A stretch of DNA of 13,680 bases from JBEAOO01 sp041164825 (GCA_041164825.1 JBEAOO010000229.1:1-13680); one strand, 5' to 3'; counted from the stretch's first letter, positions 7,303 through 13,116 are shown. Program-made: numbers and translations. Notes: a model not told the origin generated them from the letters alone.

Positions 7303-7591
7303 CTGTCCACCTCAATACATGGAGAGTTAAAACACCCGAGGCCCTCACCCGCGCGGGCCCGCCCCCGCTCCCACTCATGCCTGGCCGCGCTTTGACTGGG
7401 ACTGCCTGCTGCTGGTGGACAAAGCTCCGCCCTGAAACCCCAGATCAGCTCATTGCTGAATTGCTGGGCCTCAATGCAAAACACGTGGACACGTGGACAG
7501 CCGGACAGCCAGGCGCGCCTGGTCGCAATGCCTCACATAGCGGTCACCCGGGTGCCCGTTGACCTTTTCCGCGCCGCCGCGCGATCAGGGG
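7303..7591. other. 289-bp non-coding gap after the primase-helicase with iterons and palindromes (possible origin)
   Basis: No gene is well supported here; a GTG-started frame at 7484-7233 is open but overlaps the next gene by 70 bases. The gap contains two sets of 8-bp tandem repeats, several palindromes (including GCGGGCCCGC at 7353-7362 and CACCCGGGTG at 7545-7554) and a long inverted repeat across the primase stop. The last two groups are listed separately. Iterons beside a replication gene are a common plan for phage origins, so this is a candidate origin by inference. I found no convincing promoter in it. Confidence 0.4.
7452..7512. repeat. 8-bp iteron arrays and adjoining palindrome
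   Basis: Two copies of ATTGCTG(A/G) lie end to end at 7452-7467. A second array of four 8-mers lies at 7481-7512: ACACGTGG, ACACGTGG, ACAGCCGG, ACAGCCAG. The last copy runs into a perfect 14-bp palindrome, CCAGGCGCGCCTGG, at 7509-7522. The shared 8-base period in both arrays is visible directly. A role as protein-binding iterons is inferred. Confidence 0.65.
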
Positions 7592-7604
7592 TCAAAACGG
7601 GCAC
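7552..7604. repeat. Long inverted repeat spanning the primase-helicase stop codon
   Basis: GTGCCCGTT plus GACC (7552-7564) can pair with GGTC plus AACGGGCAC (7590-7604), a 13-bp stem with a 2-base bulge and a 25-base loop. It encloses the stop codon of the primase-helicase (7594-7592). No T-run follows on either strand, so it is not a standard terminator. It might stabilise the mRNA end or be part of the iteron region. Confidence 0.5.
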
Positions 7605-10279
7605 GTGTCGGCCTTCTCTTGGTTGCTGCCCTGCGCAGGGCTGTTGTCATCAGCGAGCGCTTCCACGCCCGCGTCGTCTTCTTCGAGCGGTGGGCGTCGG
7701 TACACCCACGGCCGCACCTTCACGCCGCCCTTGGACGACGCACGGCCACGCTCCCAGCCCAACCGGCCCAGGGCCGCGCTGGCCTGCTTGGTGATCACTG
7801 CGGTCTGCTTGTCCACGCTGATGCCCAGCGTGGTCAGCAAGTCGCCCAGCGAGATCTCGCTCACGAGCGAGCCATTGATGCCATTCATCGGCACCCGCTG
7901 GTCTTCGTCGTACAGGTACCGGCGGATGGCGCTTTCCAGCGCGTTCTCCACAGCGCGCTCACGCTGCTGCGGGTCGAACAGGCGCTTTTGCTCACCCGGT
8001 GTCGGGTGCATGCGCTCACCGGCATCCAGGTAGGTCAGCGCCTCGGCCAGCAGCTGGTTCAAGTTCTCGCGCAACCAGGCGATATCGATCTGCCGGGATA
8101 CACGCACCGGCCAGAAACGCCGGTTGCCCGTCGGGTCGGTCAGGTAGTGCGATTCGTTCGTGGTGCCCACAAACACCACTTGCCGCGGGTAGTCCTTCGG
8201 CCGCCGGTCAAAGCTGGCGCGAAACCGGTCTTTCTGGCTGCTGATGAACTGCTTGACCTTGGTGACCTCGGCGCGACTCAGCGCGTCCAGCTCACCCCAC
8301 TCGTACACCAGCACGCCCTGCAAGTTCTGGTAGCTGTCCTTGTCGCCCAGCACCAGGCCGGTGTCAGCAAACCAGTCCAGGCCCAGCGTGCGGGCCAACG
8401 TGGACTTGCCCAGGCCTTGGCCGCCCTCAAGGATCAGCATGTAGTCAAACTTGCAGCCCGGGTTCAGCACCCGCGCGCACAGCGCCATCAGCAACCAGGT
8501 GGACACACGCGCCAAGTACTCCTGCGTGTCTTGGTCAGCGCCCGCGTGGCCGGTCTTCAGCACGCAGTCACCCAACCAGGTGGCACAGCGCTTGGTGCCG
8601 TCCCAGGTGCCGCGCAGGCTCTCGATGCGCTCTCGCGCTGGGTGGAACCTGCGGCGGCGCGCCACCATCACTACAGCCTCTTCTAGGGTTTGCCGACTCA
8701 TCGGTGGCAACCAGTGATCGCGGCTCAGCCAGTTGCCAAGCTCCAGCTCCTCGACCTCATCCCATTCACCAGCTGGCGCACCCCACGGCGCAGCCTTCAG
8801 CTTCATGACGTTGTTGGTGAAGTCATTAAACGCGATCACTCCCGCCGCCTCGGGGATGCCCGGCAGCCAGCGCCCATCGGGCAGGCGCATGCCATCAATG
8901 GCGAGCACGATGTTCTCGCGCACCGCCTTGATCGCGCCCTTGTCCGTCGTCAGCAGCTTGCCGCGCCAGGCCAGCGAGTCGTCCGCATCGAGCCCACCGC
9001 TCGCGCCAGCGGGGCCATCGACCGGCACCGCTTTGGCGCGCGCCTCATCCAGAGGCGACACAAACGTTGCCGCCCCGCGCAGGTAGCCGCGCACCTGCTC
9101 AGCGTCCCAGCCCTGGCTGATGGCATCGGCAATGTCCCAGCCCTCGCCCACGGCGCCCGGTTTCGGGATCTGCACCATGCTCACCGTGCAGCCCAGATCG
9201 GCCTGCAGCTTGCTCCCGATGCCCACCATCGCCACCATGCCCGGCTGCTTGTGCTCGGGCTTGATCGGCTTGGTGCTGGGGTCGATGCCCGCCTCGCGCT
9301 CAGCCTTGGTCAGGCCCTCACGCTGCGCATCGCAGTCAGGCCACAGGATCACCGCGCGGCCCATCAGCCAGCCCCAGTGCGCCATGCTCCACACCTTGCA
9401 GCCACCCGGCCAGCTCACAAAGTCAAACTCATGCCCCAGCAACTGGTGGCCGGCCTCGGCGCACTTCTCGCCCTCAACCACCACCACGGGCAGCGAGCAG
9501 TCGCCGCTCAGCAAGCCTGCAGGCACATACAGCGGGCGGGGTGCCTCCCACTGCTTCCAGTGCCAGGCCATGGTGCCGCGGCCGTCTTCGAGGTTCTCGC
9601 ACCAGGTGCGCGGGATGGTCTCTTTCGAGATCTCGCCATCGCTGCTGGTGCGCTCAAACCGCGCCACGTGGCCGTAGAGCTCGCCCTCGAACGTGTAGGC
9701 CCACGTGCGCACCGCTTCCAGCTTCTCGCGCTGGCCGGTTTTTTTGTTCTCAAACGACCACTGGAAGGTGGCAGGCGGCGCGAACTTCGGCACCGGCGTC
9801 ACCGCGCGCCACTTGGCCGTGCGCTTGGGCGCCACCACCGGCGCAGGGCCTGCACCCGCTGGCGCTGAGGCCTCACCATCCGGCGCTGGCGCCGGGCTGG
9901 CTGCATGCTCGTCCCAGGGTGGCGGCTCCGGCCGTGCAGACGCCTGTGATGGCGCAGGTGCAGGCGCGTGCACCGTGGGTCGCTCCCAGCCCATCTCGCG
10001 CATCAGCTCGCGCGCTGCCTGGCCGTTGTTCAGGCCGCGGATGCGCGCATAGAGGCTGATCAGGTCGCCCCCGCGCTCATCCTCGCCGCCACCGTTGTCG
10101 ATCCACTGGCCGGTGGCGAGGTTGACGTTGGCACTCTCGCCCTCACCGCCGTCAAAGTTGCCGCAGTACCAGCGCCCTGCCCGCTCAAAGCCCGCTGGCA
10201 GCCACATCGGCACCAGGGTGTGCACCCGGTCCAGCAGCGCCGCGGCCAAGCCCGCAAAGTCGATCGCATCGCGCGTCAA
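7592..10279 (-). CDS. Phage primase-helicase, VapE/VirE type with Toprim-like domain
   Basis: This 895-residue replication protein would prime and unwind phage DNA. Residues about 25-95 resemble the DnaG-type N-terminal zinc domain in outline (WYCGNFDGGEGESANV, TGQWIDNG, GGDLISLYARIRG), but only one of the usual metal ligands (Cys39) remains. A Pro/Ala linker spans about 103-152. Residues about 250-400 are Toprim-like, with VVVVEGEK (Glu269) and LWPDCDAQ (Asp315, Asp317). Residues about 540-730 are a VapE/VirE P-loop ATPase: Walker A GGQGLGKST ending at 627, Walker B VLVYEWGELD at 656-665, then a sensor-like VVFVGTTNE and NRRFWPV. The C-terminus is a small helical domain with a basic tail. 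The start is TTG 10279, with AGGGG 7 bases before it. The TTG overlaps the stop of a 24-codon leader ORF (TTGA), so expression looks coupled and limited. Confidence 0.9.
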   Translation of the reverse strand: MTRDAIDFAGLAAALLDRVHTLVPMWLPAGFERAGRWYCGNFDGGEGESANVNLATGQWIDNGGGEDERGGDLISLYARIRGLNNGQAARELMREMGWERPTVHAPAPAPSQASARPEPPPWDEHAASPAPAPDGEASAPAGAGPAPVVAPKRTAKWRAVTPVPKFAPPATFQWSFENKKTGQREKLEAVRTWAYTFEGELYGHVARFERTSSDGEISKETIPRTWCENLEDGRGTMAWHWKQWEAPRPLYVPAGLLSGDCSLPVVVVEGEKCAEAGHQLLGHEFDFVSWPGGCKVWSMAHWGWLMGRAVILWPDCDAQREGLTKAEREAGIDPSTKPIKPEHKQPGMVAMVGIGSKLQADLGCTVSMVQIPKPGAVGEGWDIADAISQGWDAEQVRGYLRGAATFVSPLDEARAKAVPVDGPAGASGGLDADDSLAWRGKLLTTDKGAIKAVRENIVLAIDGMRLPDGRWLPGIPEAAGVIAFNDFTNNVMKLKAAPWGAPAGEWDEVEELELGNWLSRDHWLPPMSRQTLEEAVVMVARRRRFHPARERIESLRGTWDGTKRCATWLGDCVLKTGHAGADQDTQEYLARVSTWLLMALCARVLNPGCKFDYMLILEGGQGLGKSTLARTLGLDWFADTGLVLGDKDSYQNLQGVLVYEWGELDALSRAEVTKVKQFISSQKDRFRASFDRRPKDYPRQVVFVGTTNESHYLTDPTGNRRFWPVRVSRQIDIAWLRENLNQLLAEALTYLDAGERMHPTPGEQKRLFDPQQRERAVENALESAIRRYLYDEDQRVPMNGINGSLVSEISLGDLLTTLGISVDKQTAVITKQASAALGRLGWERGRASSKGGVKVRPWVYRRPPLEEDDAGVEALADDNSPAQGSNQEKADTCPF

Positions 10280-10350
10280 GGGGTCACCCCTGCGCAGGCG
10301 TCAGCAGCCCCTTGTGGGGCGTTGCCGCCCCGTGTTCCCCATCCTGTCAT
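10276..10350 (-). CDS. 24-codon leader ORF overlapping the primase start
   Basis: ATG 10350 opens a 24-residue frame beginning MTGWGTRGGNAPQG and ending GVTP. Its TGA (10278-10276) overlaps the primase TTG (10279-10277) as TTGA. An AGAAG sequence lies 7 bases before the ATG. Ribosomes finishing this ORF would open the hairpin that hides the primase Shine-Dalgarno and could restart on the TTG. The peptide itself may have no function. Reality of translation is inferred from the overlap and spacing. Confidence 0.4.
   Translation of the reverse strand: MTGWGTRGGNAPQGAADACAGVTP
10279..10291 (-). promoter_or_regulatory. Hairpin hiding the primase ribosome binding site and start
   Basis: In the leftward transcript AGGGG, loop UGA, CCCCU forms a 5-bp stem made of the Shine-Dalgarno and the bases just before and including the first U of the UUG start. 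It should lower initiation unless opened by a ribosome on the leader ORF. Confidence 0.5.
10307..10331. repeat. Two mutually exclusive GC hairpins in the primase leader
   Basis: GCCCC (10307-10311) can pair with GGGGC (10316-10320), or the same G-run GGGGCG (10316-10321) can pair with CGCCCC (10326-10331). The two cannot form together. No T-run follows. They sit inside the leader ORF upstream of the primase, so an attenuation-like role is conceivable but unproven. Confidence 0.35.
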
Positions 10351-10375
10351 GCTGATTCTTCTTTTGCTTTGAGGG

Positions 10376-10672
10376 TTACCAGCTCTGCACCCAGCCACGT
10401 GTCACGCGGGCCAGGTCAGGCATCGAGGTCTGTCTCATGCGGCGCGGCGCATACAGCGTCACCGGGCGGCACACACCCGGCACGCGCTGCTGGCCCACCC
10501 GCTCCAGCTCACCGCGGCGCACCATGTTTTCGATCGTGGCGCGGGCCACATCGCCGCCCACCTGCAAGCGCGCTGCGGCCACCAGGTCGCGGCGGGTGAA
10601 GGCCTCGTGCTGCTGGGCCAGCTGAGCTGCGGCATCGCGCAGGCCGGCGCGGATCTCACCGGCCGGCCGCAT
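10376..10672 (-). CDS. Small winged-helix DNA-binding protein
   Basis: This is a 98-residue basic protein. ATG 10672 is chosen because GGGGGTG lies 6 bases upstream; the frame stays open to a TTG at 10711. Residues about 10-70 have a winged-helix pattern: AGLRDAAAQLAQQHEAFTRRDLVAAA (helices 1-2), DVARATIENMVRRGELERVG (recognition helix and turn), then a Val/Pro strand region with TLYAPRR (wing). The C-terminus (DLARVTRGWVQSW) is short. There are no catalytic or ligand motifs. It lies directly upstream of the primase-helicase in the early operon. Small proteins of this kind in phage replication modules often act as replication-initiator partners or regulators, but which one cannot be told here. 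Confidence 0.75.
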   Translation of the reverse strand: MRPAGEIRAGLRDAAAQLAQQHEAFTRRDLVAAARLQVGGDVARATIENMVRRGELERVGQQRVPGVCRPVTLYAPRRMRQTSMPDLARVTRGWVQSW

Positions 10673-10893
10673 GGCGCACCCCCAAGCTGTCCCAAACCTG
10701 TCGGCGCGCAACCCCCTTGAGGGTGTGCGCGGCCGCGGTGGTTAGGGGTGGTGCGGGAGCATGGTGCGGCGCACCATCGACACCATGCGATGCCTTCACA
10801 GCCAGCACCCCCAGCGCCCCGCCCAACAAGGGCGGGCGCCCAACCTCGGCTACGCTTGCGGCTCCTACACCAGCAAGCCCAAGGAGGGCGCCC
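10673..10893. other. 221-bp region upstream of the plus-strand small gene, with two hairpins
   Basis: It holds a perfect inverted repeat ATGGTGC-GGC-GCACCAT (10761-10777) and a GC-rich hairpin with arms GCGCCCCGCCC (10814-10824) and GGGCGGGCGC (10830-10839) with one bulged C. Neither is followed by a T-run. I see no convincing sigma70 promoter on either strand, although the plus-strand gene has a strong Shine-Dalgarno and needs one. Frames open here on the minus strand look like shadows. Confidence 0.4.
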
Positions 10894-11190
10894 ATGAAAT
10901 TGACCCACGACCAGCTCGACCGCGCCTTCCAGCAAGCGCTGCTCGGCATGGCCAAACTGCAAGCGCGCCAGGAGGCCATGGAGTGCTTTGTGCGAGCGCT
11001 CATCGTGGAGTCGCCGCCCGTGCACCCGTTGTTCTGGAAAGCGATCGATACAGCGCAATCAGATCTGGCCCATCGGAGTCAGCAGGCCAGACCGGAGAAC
11101 CCGCCGGAAATCGATGCCGCCGCACTTTCACTGCTGAATGTGCTGCGTGCCGCCTGCGCGCCGCCAACAGATCACGGCACTTCGTCCTGA
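10894..11190 (+). CDS. Small plus-strand protein of unknown function, antisense to the early operon
   Basis: This is a 98-residue protein. The start ATG 10894 is well set by AAGGAGG 7 bases upstream; the upstream part of the open frame (from 10717) has unlikely composition. The first half is helical (THDQLDRAFQQALLGMAKLQARQEAMECFVRALIV); the rest has a Pro-rich hinge (ESPPVHPLFW) and another helix (AALSLLNVLRAAC). No transmembrane segment or known motif is seen. Codon use shows the GC-rich third positions typical of the neighbours, so it looks real. It is on the strand opposite to the whole leftward early operon, and its last 191 bases overlap the convergent gene at 11000-11311. Its function is unknown. 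A lysogeny-expressed or regulatory role is only a guess. Confidence 0.65.
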   Translation: MKLTHDQLDRAFQQALLGMAKLQARQEAMECFVRALIVESPPVHPLFWKAIDTAQSDLAHRSQQARPENPPEIDAAALSLLNVLRAACAPPTDHGTSS

Positions 11191-11311
11191 CCCTGACGCG
11201 GGCCCCGAACTTCAGCCGGAGCCACGTCACGAACGAATCGGCGTCCAGTGAGGACATGACCGGCTCCACGCCTTCTGGAATCGGAACAAGCGGGTTGGCT
11301 TCATGCGGCAT
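11000..11311 (-). CDS. Small gene coupled to cro, unknown function, antisense overlap with its neighbour
   Basis: This is a 103-residue frame. ATG 11311 lies inside the end of cro (11-base overlap), with a near-perfect GGAGG 6 bases upstream, so coupled translation with cro is likely. The first 38 residues (MPHEANPLVPIPEGVEPV, then SSLDADSFVTWLRLKFGARV) look like normal protein with typical codons. From about residue 39 it becomes Arg/His-rich with less typical codons, exactly where it begins to overlap the plus-strand gene. So either the tail is a chance extension of a short gene or both genes truly overlap. It occupies the cII-like slot after cro, but no helix-turn-helix is evident and I do not call it CII. 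Confidence 0.5.
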   Translation of the reverse strand: MPHEANPLVPIPEGVEPVMSSLDADSFVTWLRLKFGARVRVRTKCRDLLAARRRHAAHSAVKVRRHRFPAGSPVWPADSDGPDLIALYRSLSRTTGARAATPR

Positions 11312-11555
11312 CGCGCACCTCCGTGGGGTTGGGGTTGGGGGCGCCTTCGGTACCAGTGAGTTGCTCCACCAGTTCAGCCGGGAGCTTTTCTCGCGCGATG
11401 GCGAGCAACGGCTGACCGGTGCTGTACCGCGGGTCCTTGGTGTTGCCGAGTCGGAGATCGCTGATCACCGACTGAGTTGTGCCCACTCGGGCGGACAGCG
11501 CAGCCTGTGTCACACCCGCGCGCAACAAGGCATCGATAAGGTTGGGCCATTTCAT
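11301..11555 (-). CDS. Cro-like repressor, helix-turn-helix
   Basis: This 84-residue DNA-binding protein is the first gene of the leftward early operon, divergent from the cI-like gene. I start it at ATG 11555, with a weak GGCGG upstream; the frame is open to a TTG at 11591 that would lie inside the promoter. Residues 4-50 carry the helix-turn-helix: NLIDALLRAGVTQAALSARVGTTQSVISDLRLGN, with GVTQAALSARVG as the turn-bearing core and TTQSVISDLR as the recognition helix. The tail ends with a Pro/Asn repeat (PNPNPTE). By position it should bind the operators at 11565-11607 and shut off the repressor promoter during lytic growth, by analogy with lambda Cro. Confidence 0.85.
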   Translation of the reverse strand: MKWPNLIDALLRAGVTQAALSARVGTTQSVISDLRLGNTKDPRYSTGQPLLAIAREKLPAELVEQLTGTEGAPNPNPTEVRDAA

Positions 11556-11562
11556 AGCCGCC

Positions 11563-11591
11563 ACGATATCGTTTATTCGATTAAACGGCAA
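11563..11591 (-). promoter_or_regulatory. Early leftward promoter of the cro operon (PR-like)
   Basis: On the minus strand TTGCCG (11591-11586), a 17-base spacer and TATCGT (11568-11563) make a fair sigma70 promoter (4/6 and 4/6). The operator at 11565-11581 lies in the spacer and on the -10 box, so bound repressor would block it. Confidence 0.6.
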
Positions 11592-11607
11592 GTGATTAAG
11601 CTATATC
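11565..11607. promoter_or_regulatory. Immunity operators in the cI/cro intergenic region
   Basis: Site A, GATATCGTTTATTCGAT (11565-11581), contains TATCG-6-CGAT(T) half-sites, and an 18-bp dyad CGTTTA-TTCGAT-TAAACG overlaps it at 11570-11587. Site B (11592-11607) reads GATATAGCTTAATCAC on the minus strand, a looser copy in the opposite orientation that covers the likely promoter of the cI-like gene. Site A recurs at 13089-13105 with 16 of 17 bases identical. Confidence 0.65.
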
Positions 11608-11628
11608 GGAATTCCGTAGGCTTGCGGC

Positions 11629-12075
11629 ATGACTACTGACTTCGGAAAACGACTCGCCAAGGCGAGGGAAGATGCAGGCTTCACCCAAGACCAGCTTGCA
11701 GAGTTGTCGGGCATCGCGCAGAGCACCATCGCTGCCGCCGAACGAGGTGGCGCAGGCTCGCGCAAGACGGCGACCTTGGCGAAGCTATGCGGAGTGGACG
11801 CCTACTGGTTGGAGACTGGCGAGGGCACACCAAATCCGCAGGGCCTAGCCATCGCCGAGCCGTCGGCGATATACCTCGCCCCAACCCGCGCAGCGAAGCC
11901 AAACCTAGGCATGACGATCCTTCAACTCGCCCAGTTTCTGTCTGACGTGAGCGACATCGCCCGCCTCGGCATCGCACCGCTGTTGAGCGAGTTGGCCACA
12001 CGGCCCGAAGAGGCCGAAGAACTTGCCGAGCACATTACTGCCCTCGCCTCCCGGCGGAGCAAACAAGCAGGCTGA
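11629..12075 (+). CDS. CI-like prophage repressor, XRE type without peptidase domain
   Basis: This is a 148-residue protein divergent from cro. Residues 5-60 are an XRE helix-turn-helix: FGKRLAKAREDAGFTQDQLAEL, then SGIAQSTIAAAERGGAGSRK as turn and recognition helix, then TLAKLCGVDAYWLETGEG. A linker with Pro/Ala follows. Residues about 95-145 are helical (TILQLAQFLSDVSDIARLGI, then ATRPEEAEELAEHITALAS), likely for oligomerisation. No LexA/S24 peptidase Ser-Lys pair or Ala-Gly cleavage site is present, so RecA-triggered self-cleavage is unlikely and induction probably uses another route. The Shine-Dalgarno before the ATG is weak (TAGG). By position it should maintain lysogeny by binding the operators shared with the far-right promoter. 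Confidence 0.85.
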   Translation: MTTDFGKRLAKAREDAGFTQDQLAELSGIAQSTIAAAERGGAGSRKTATLAKLCGVDAYWLETGEGTPNPQGLAIAEPSAIYLAPTRAAKPNLGMTILQLAQFLSDVSDIARLGIAPLLSELATRPEEAEELAEHITALASRRSKQAG

Positions 12076-12130
12076 AACAGGTCGCGGCCGTAGTCTATGA
12101 ACTGCGGCGACACCCGCGCATCGCCCGCAA

Positions 12131-12195
12131 GGGGGAGAACCCCCCAAATCGATTCCCCGTTGTGGAGGATATTGCCCGCAAATGGGGGCTCTTTT
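12131..12195 (+). terminator. Weak candidate terminator after the cI-like gene
   Basis: Between the two convergent genes, TGGGGG (12183-12188) or GGGC (12186-12189) followed by TCTTTT can pair with CCCCCA (12141-12146) or GCCC (12174-12177). An alternative local hairpin is GGGGG-AGAA-CCCCC at 12131-12144. The stems are short or have long loops, so it is a weak intrinsic terminator at best. Confidence 0.3.
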
Positions 12196-12964
12196 AGGAC
12201 TGCGTGAACGCAGCGCGCATGAAGTCGAGCGCACCCTGCTCCTCAGCTGAGGCGGTCTTTTGGGTTGCCACGATCCGCTCTGCAGCCAGTATCACTCGGG
12301 CGCGGTACTCCGGCGCCTGACGGGCCATCTGCTTGACCGCGCGCTGGAACCCCGGGATGGTGGGCAGATCGATCTCCGACACCAGCTCAGTGATGAACTG
12401 ATCATCCAGACGGCTATCCCCCGTGATCTCGCGCGCCAGATCCGCCACCACCAGCTTCTCCGCCTTAGTGAACCGGCCATCTGCCCGGCCAACATAGAGC
12501 AAGATCGCCAGCAGGCCGTGGTGCTTATCCATGAGCGTTTGCGCCGCGGCCTCGACGCCATTCATCGACTTGTCCGCCAGCCAGGCCCTGATGTCTGGGA
12601 GCACTTCGCCTGTCTCCAGATCAACCGCCTCAAGCACCCGATCCATCCGGAAGGTGCGCATCGCCCGCCGCATGTGGCACCTCGCAAGCAGGTAGCCAGC
12701 GGGGCTGTTCGCGTCGTATCGACGCGCAGTGATTTTTCGGACGCTGGTCTCGCCGTCAGCTGCTCGGTACGTGATCTGCAACTCCCCCCTGACCCTGGTT
12801 GGTGCCGATGCACCCCAGAACGCTGAGGCCTCATCGTCAGCGCTGGACTGGTCAGGCAGAGGCGTATCACGAACAGGCTGGGAAGCCTGCCTCGACGCCA
12901 ATCGAGGCTTGATCACCATCCACGCCAAGCCGCACACCACCAAGAAAACGAGAAAGTTTGTCAC
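12194..12964 (-). CDS. Membrane-anchored WYL-TerB protein in the 'rex' position
   Basis: This is a 256-residue protein starting at GTG 12964, with a strong Shine-Dalgarno (GAGGTG, 4 bases before). Residues 3-19 (NFLVFLVVCGLAWMVIK) form one transmembrane segment, followed by a flexible linker to about 55. Residues about 60-122 look like a WYL sensor domain: LQITYRAADGE, KITARRYDANSPAGYLLARCHMRRAMRTFRMDRV, VDLETGEV. Residues about 145-254 fit a TerB-like helical domain: LLAILLYVGRADGRFTKAEK, then LPTIPGFQRAV and a C-terminal helix. WYL domains usually sit in regulators that bind a ligand or nucleic acid, and TerB domains occur in membrane stress and phage-defence contexts. Here WYL has no DNA-binding domain but a membrane anchor. 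It lies convergent to cI and next to a second operator, which suggests a lysogeny-expressed moron. That role is inferred. Confidence 0.8.
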   Translation of the reverse strand: MTNFLVFLVVCGLAWMVIKPRLASRQASQPVRDTPLPDQSSADDEASAFWGASAPTRVRGELQITYRAADGETSVRKITARRYDANSPAGYLLARCHMRRAMRTFRMDRVLEAVDLETGEVLPDIRAWLADKSMNGVEAAAQTLMDKHHGLLAILLYVGRADGRFTKAEKLVVADLAREITGDSRLDDQFITELVSEIDLPTIPGFQRAVKQMARQAPEYRARVILAAERIVATQKTASAEEQGALDFMRAAFTQS

Positions 12965-13031
12965 TGGTCACCTCGCGCGCCATCGATCGAGTGCGCATTG
13001 CAGCACGCGGATGGCTCATGCGAACCCGAGC

Positions 13032-13060
13032 CAGACACCCCCTAAAAGGGGGGCAGTCAA
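13032..13060 (-). promoter_or_regulatory. Weak candidate promoter for the WYL-TerB gene
   Basis: TTGACT (13060-13055 on the minus strand) is a 5/6 match to a -35 box, but the -10 at 17 bases (TGTCTG, 13037-13032) is poor. The spacer contains a hairpin CCCCCT-AAA-AGGGGG (13038-13052). It is listed because the gene needs a promoter here and no better one is visible. Confidence 0.25.
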
Positions 13061-13083
13061 CAAAATATCGTTTTCCCGTTGAC
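13056..13083. repeat. Inverted repeat between divergent promoters
   Basis: GTCAAC (13056-13061) and GTTGAC (13078-13083) are perfect inverted copies 16 bases apart. Each holds most of a -35 box, one for each direction. A lone operator half-site like ATATCG lies between them at 13065-13070. A regulator bound here could affect both promoters. Confidence 0.45.
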
Positions 13084-13108
13084 GAACTGATATCGCTTAT
13101 TCGATACT
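13079..13108 (+). promoter_or_regulatory. Repressor-controlled rightward promoter (PL/OL-like)
   Basis: TTGACG (13079-13084), an 18-base spacer and GATACT (13103-13108) form a good sigma70 promoter (5/6 and 4/6). The spacer and -10 contain GATATCGCTTATTCGAT (13089-13105), which differs from the cro-promoter operator at 11565-11581 by one base in 17, and has perfect TATCG-6-CGATA arms (13091-13106). The same placement of operator within promoter occurs at cro. It would fire the gene at 13163 when the repressor is gone. Confidence 0.7.
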
Positions 13109-13116
13109 CGCCCCGC

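Noticed and set aside
7233..7484. 83-codon GTG-started minus-strand frame in the gap after the primase
   Set aside because: It overlaps the next gene by 70 bases, has no Shine-Dalgarno and covers the iterons. It could be a remnant but is not supported.
7559..9868. Two long plus-strand frames (375 and 392 codons) opposite the primase-helicase
   Set aside because: The product is rich in Arg, His, Ala and Gln as expected of a reverse shadow, while the minus-strand frame carries clear Toprim and P-loop motifs.
11324..11340. G-rich run GGGGTTGGGGTTGGGGG, quadruplex-like
   Set aside because: Only three G-runs are present and the run is explained by the Pro-Asn-Pro-Asn-Pro codons at the end of cro.
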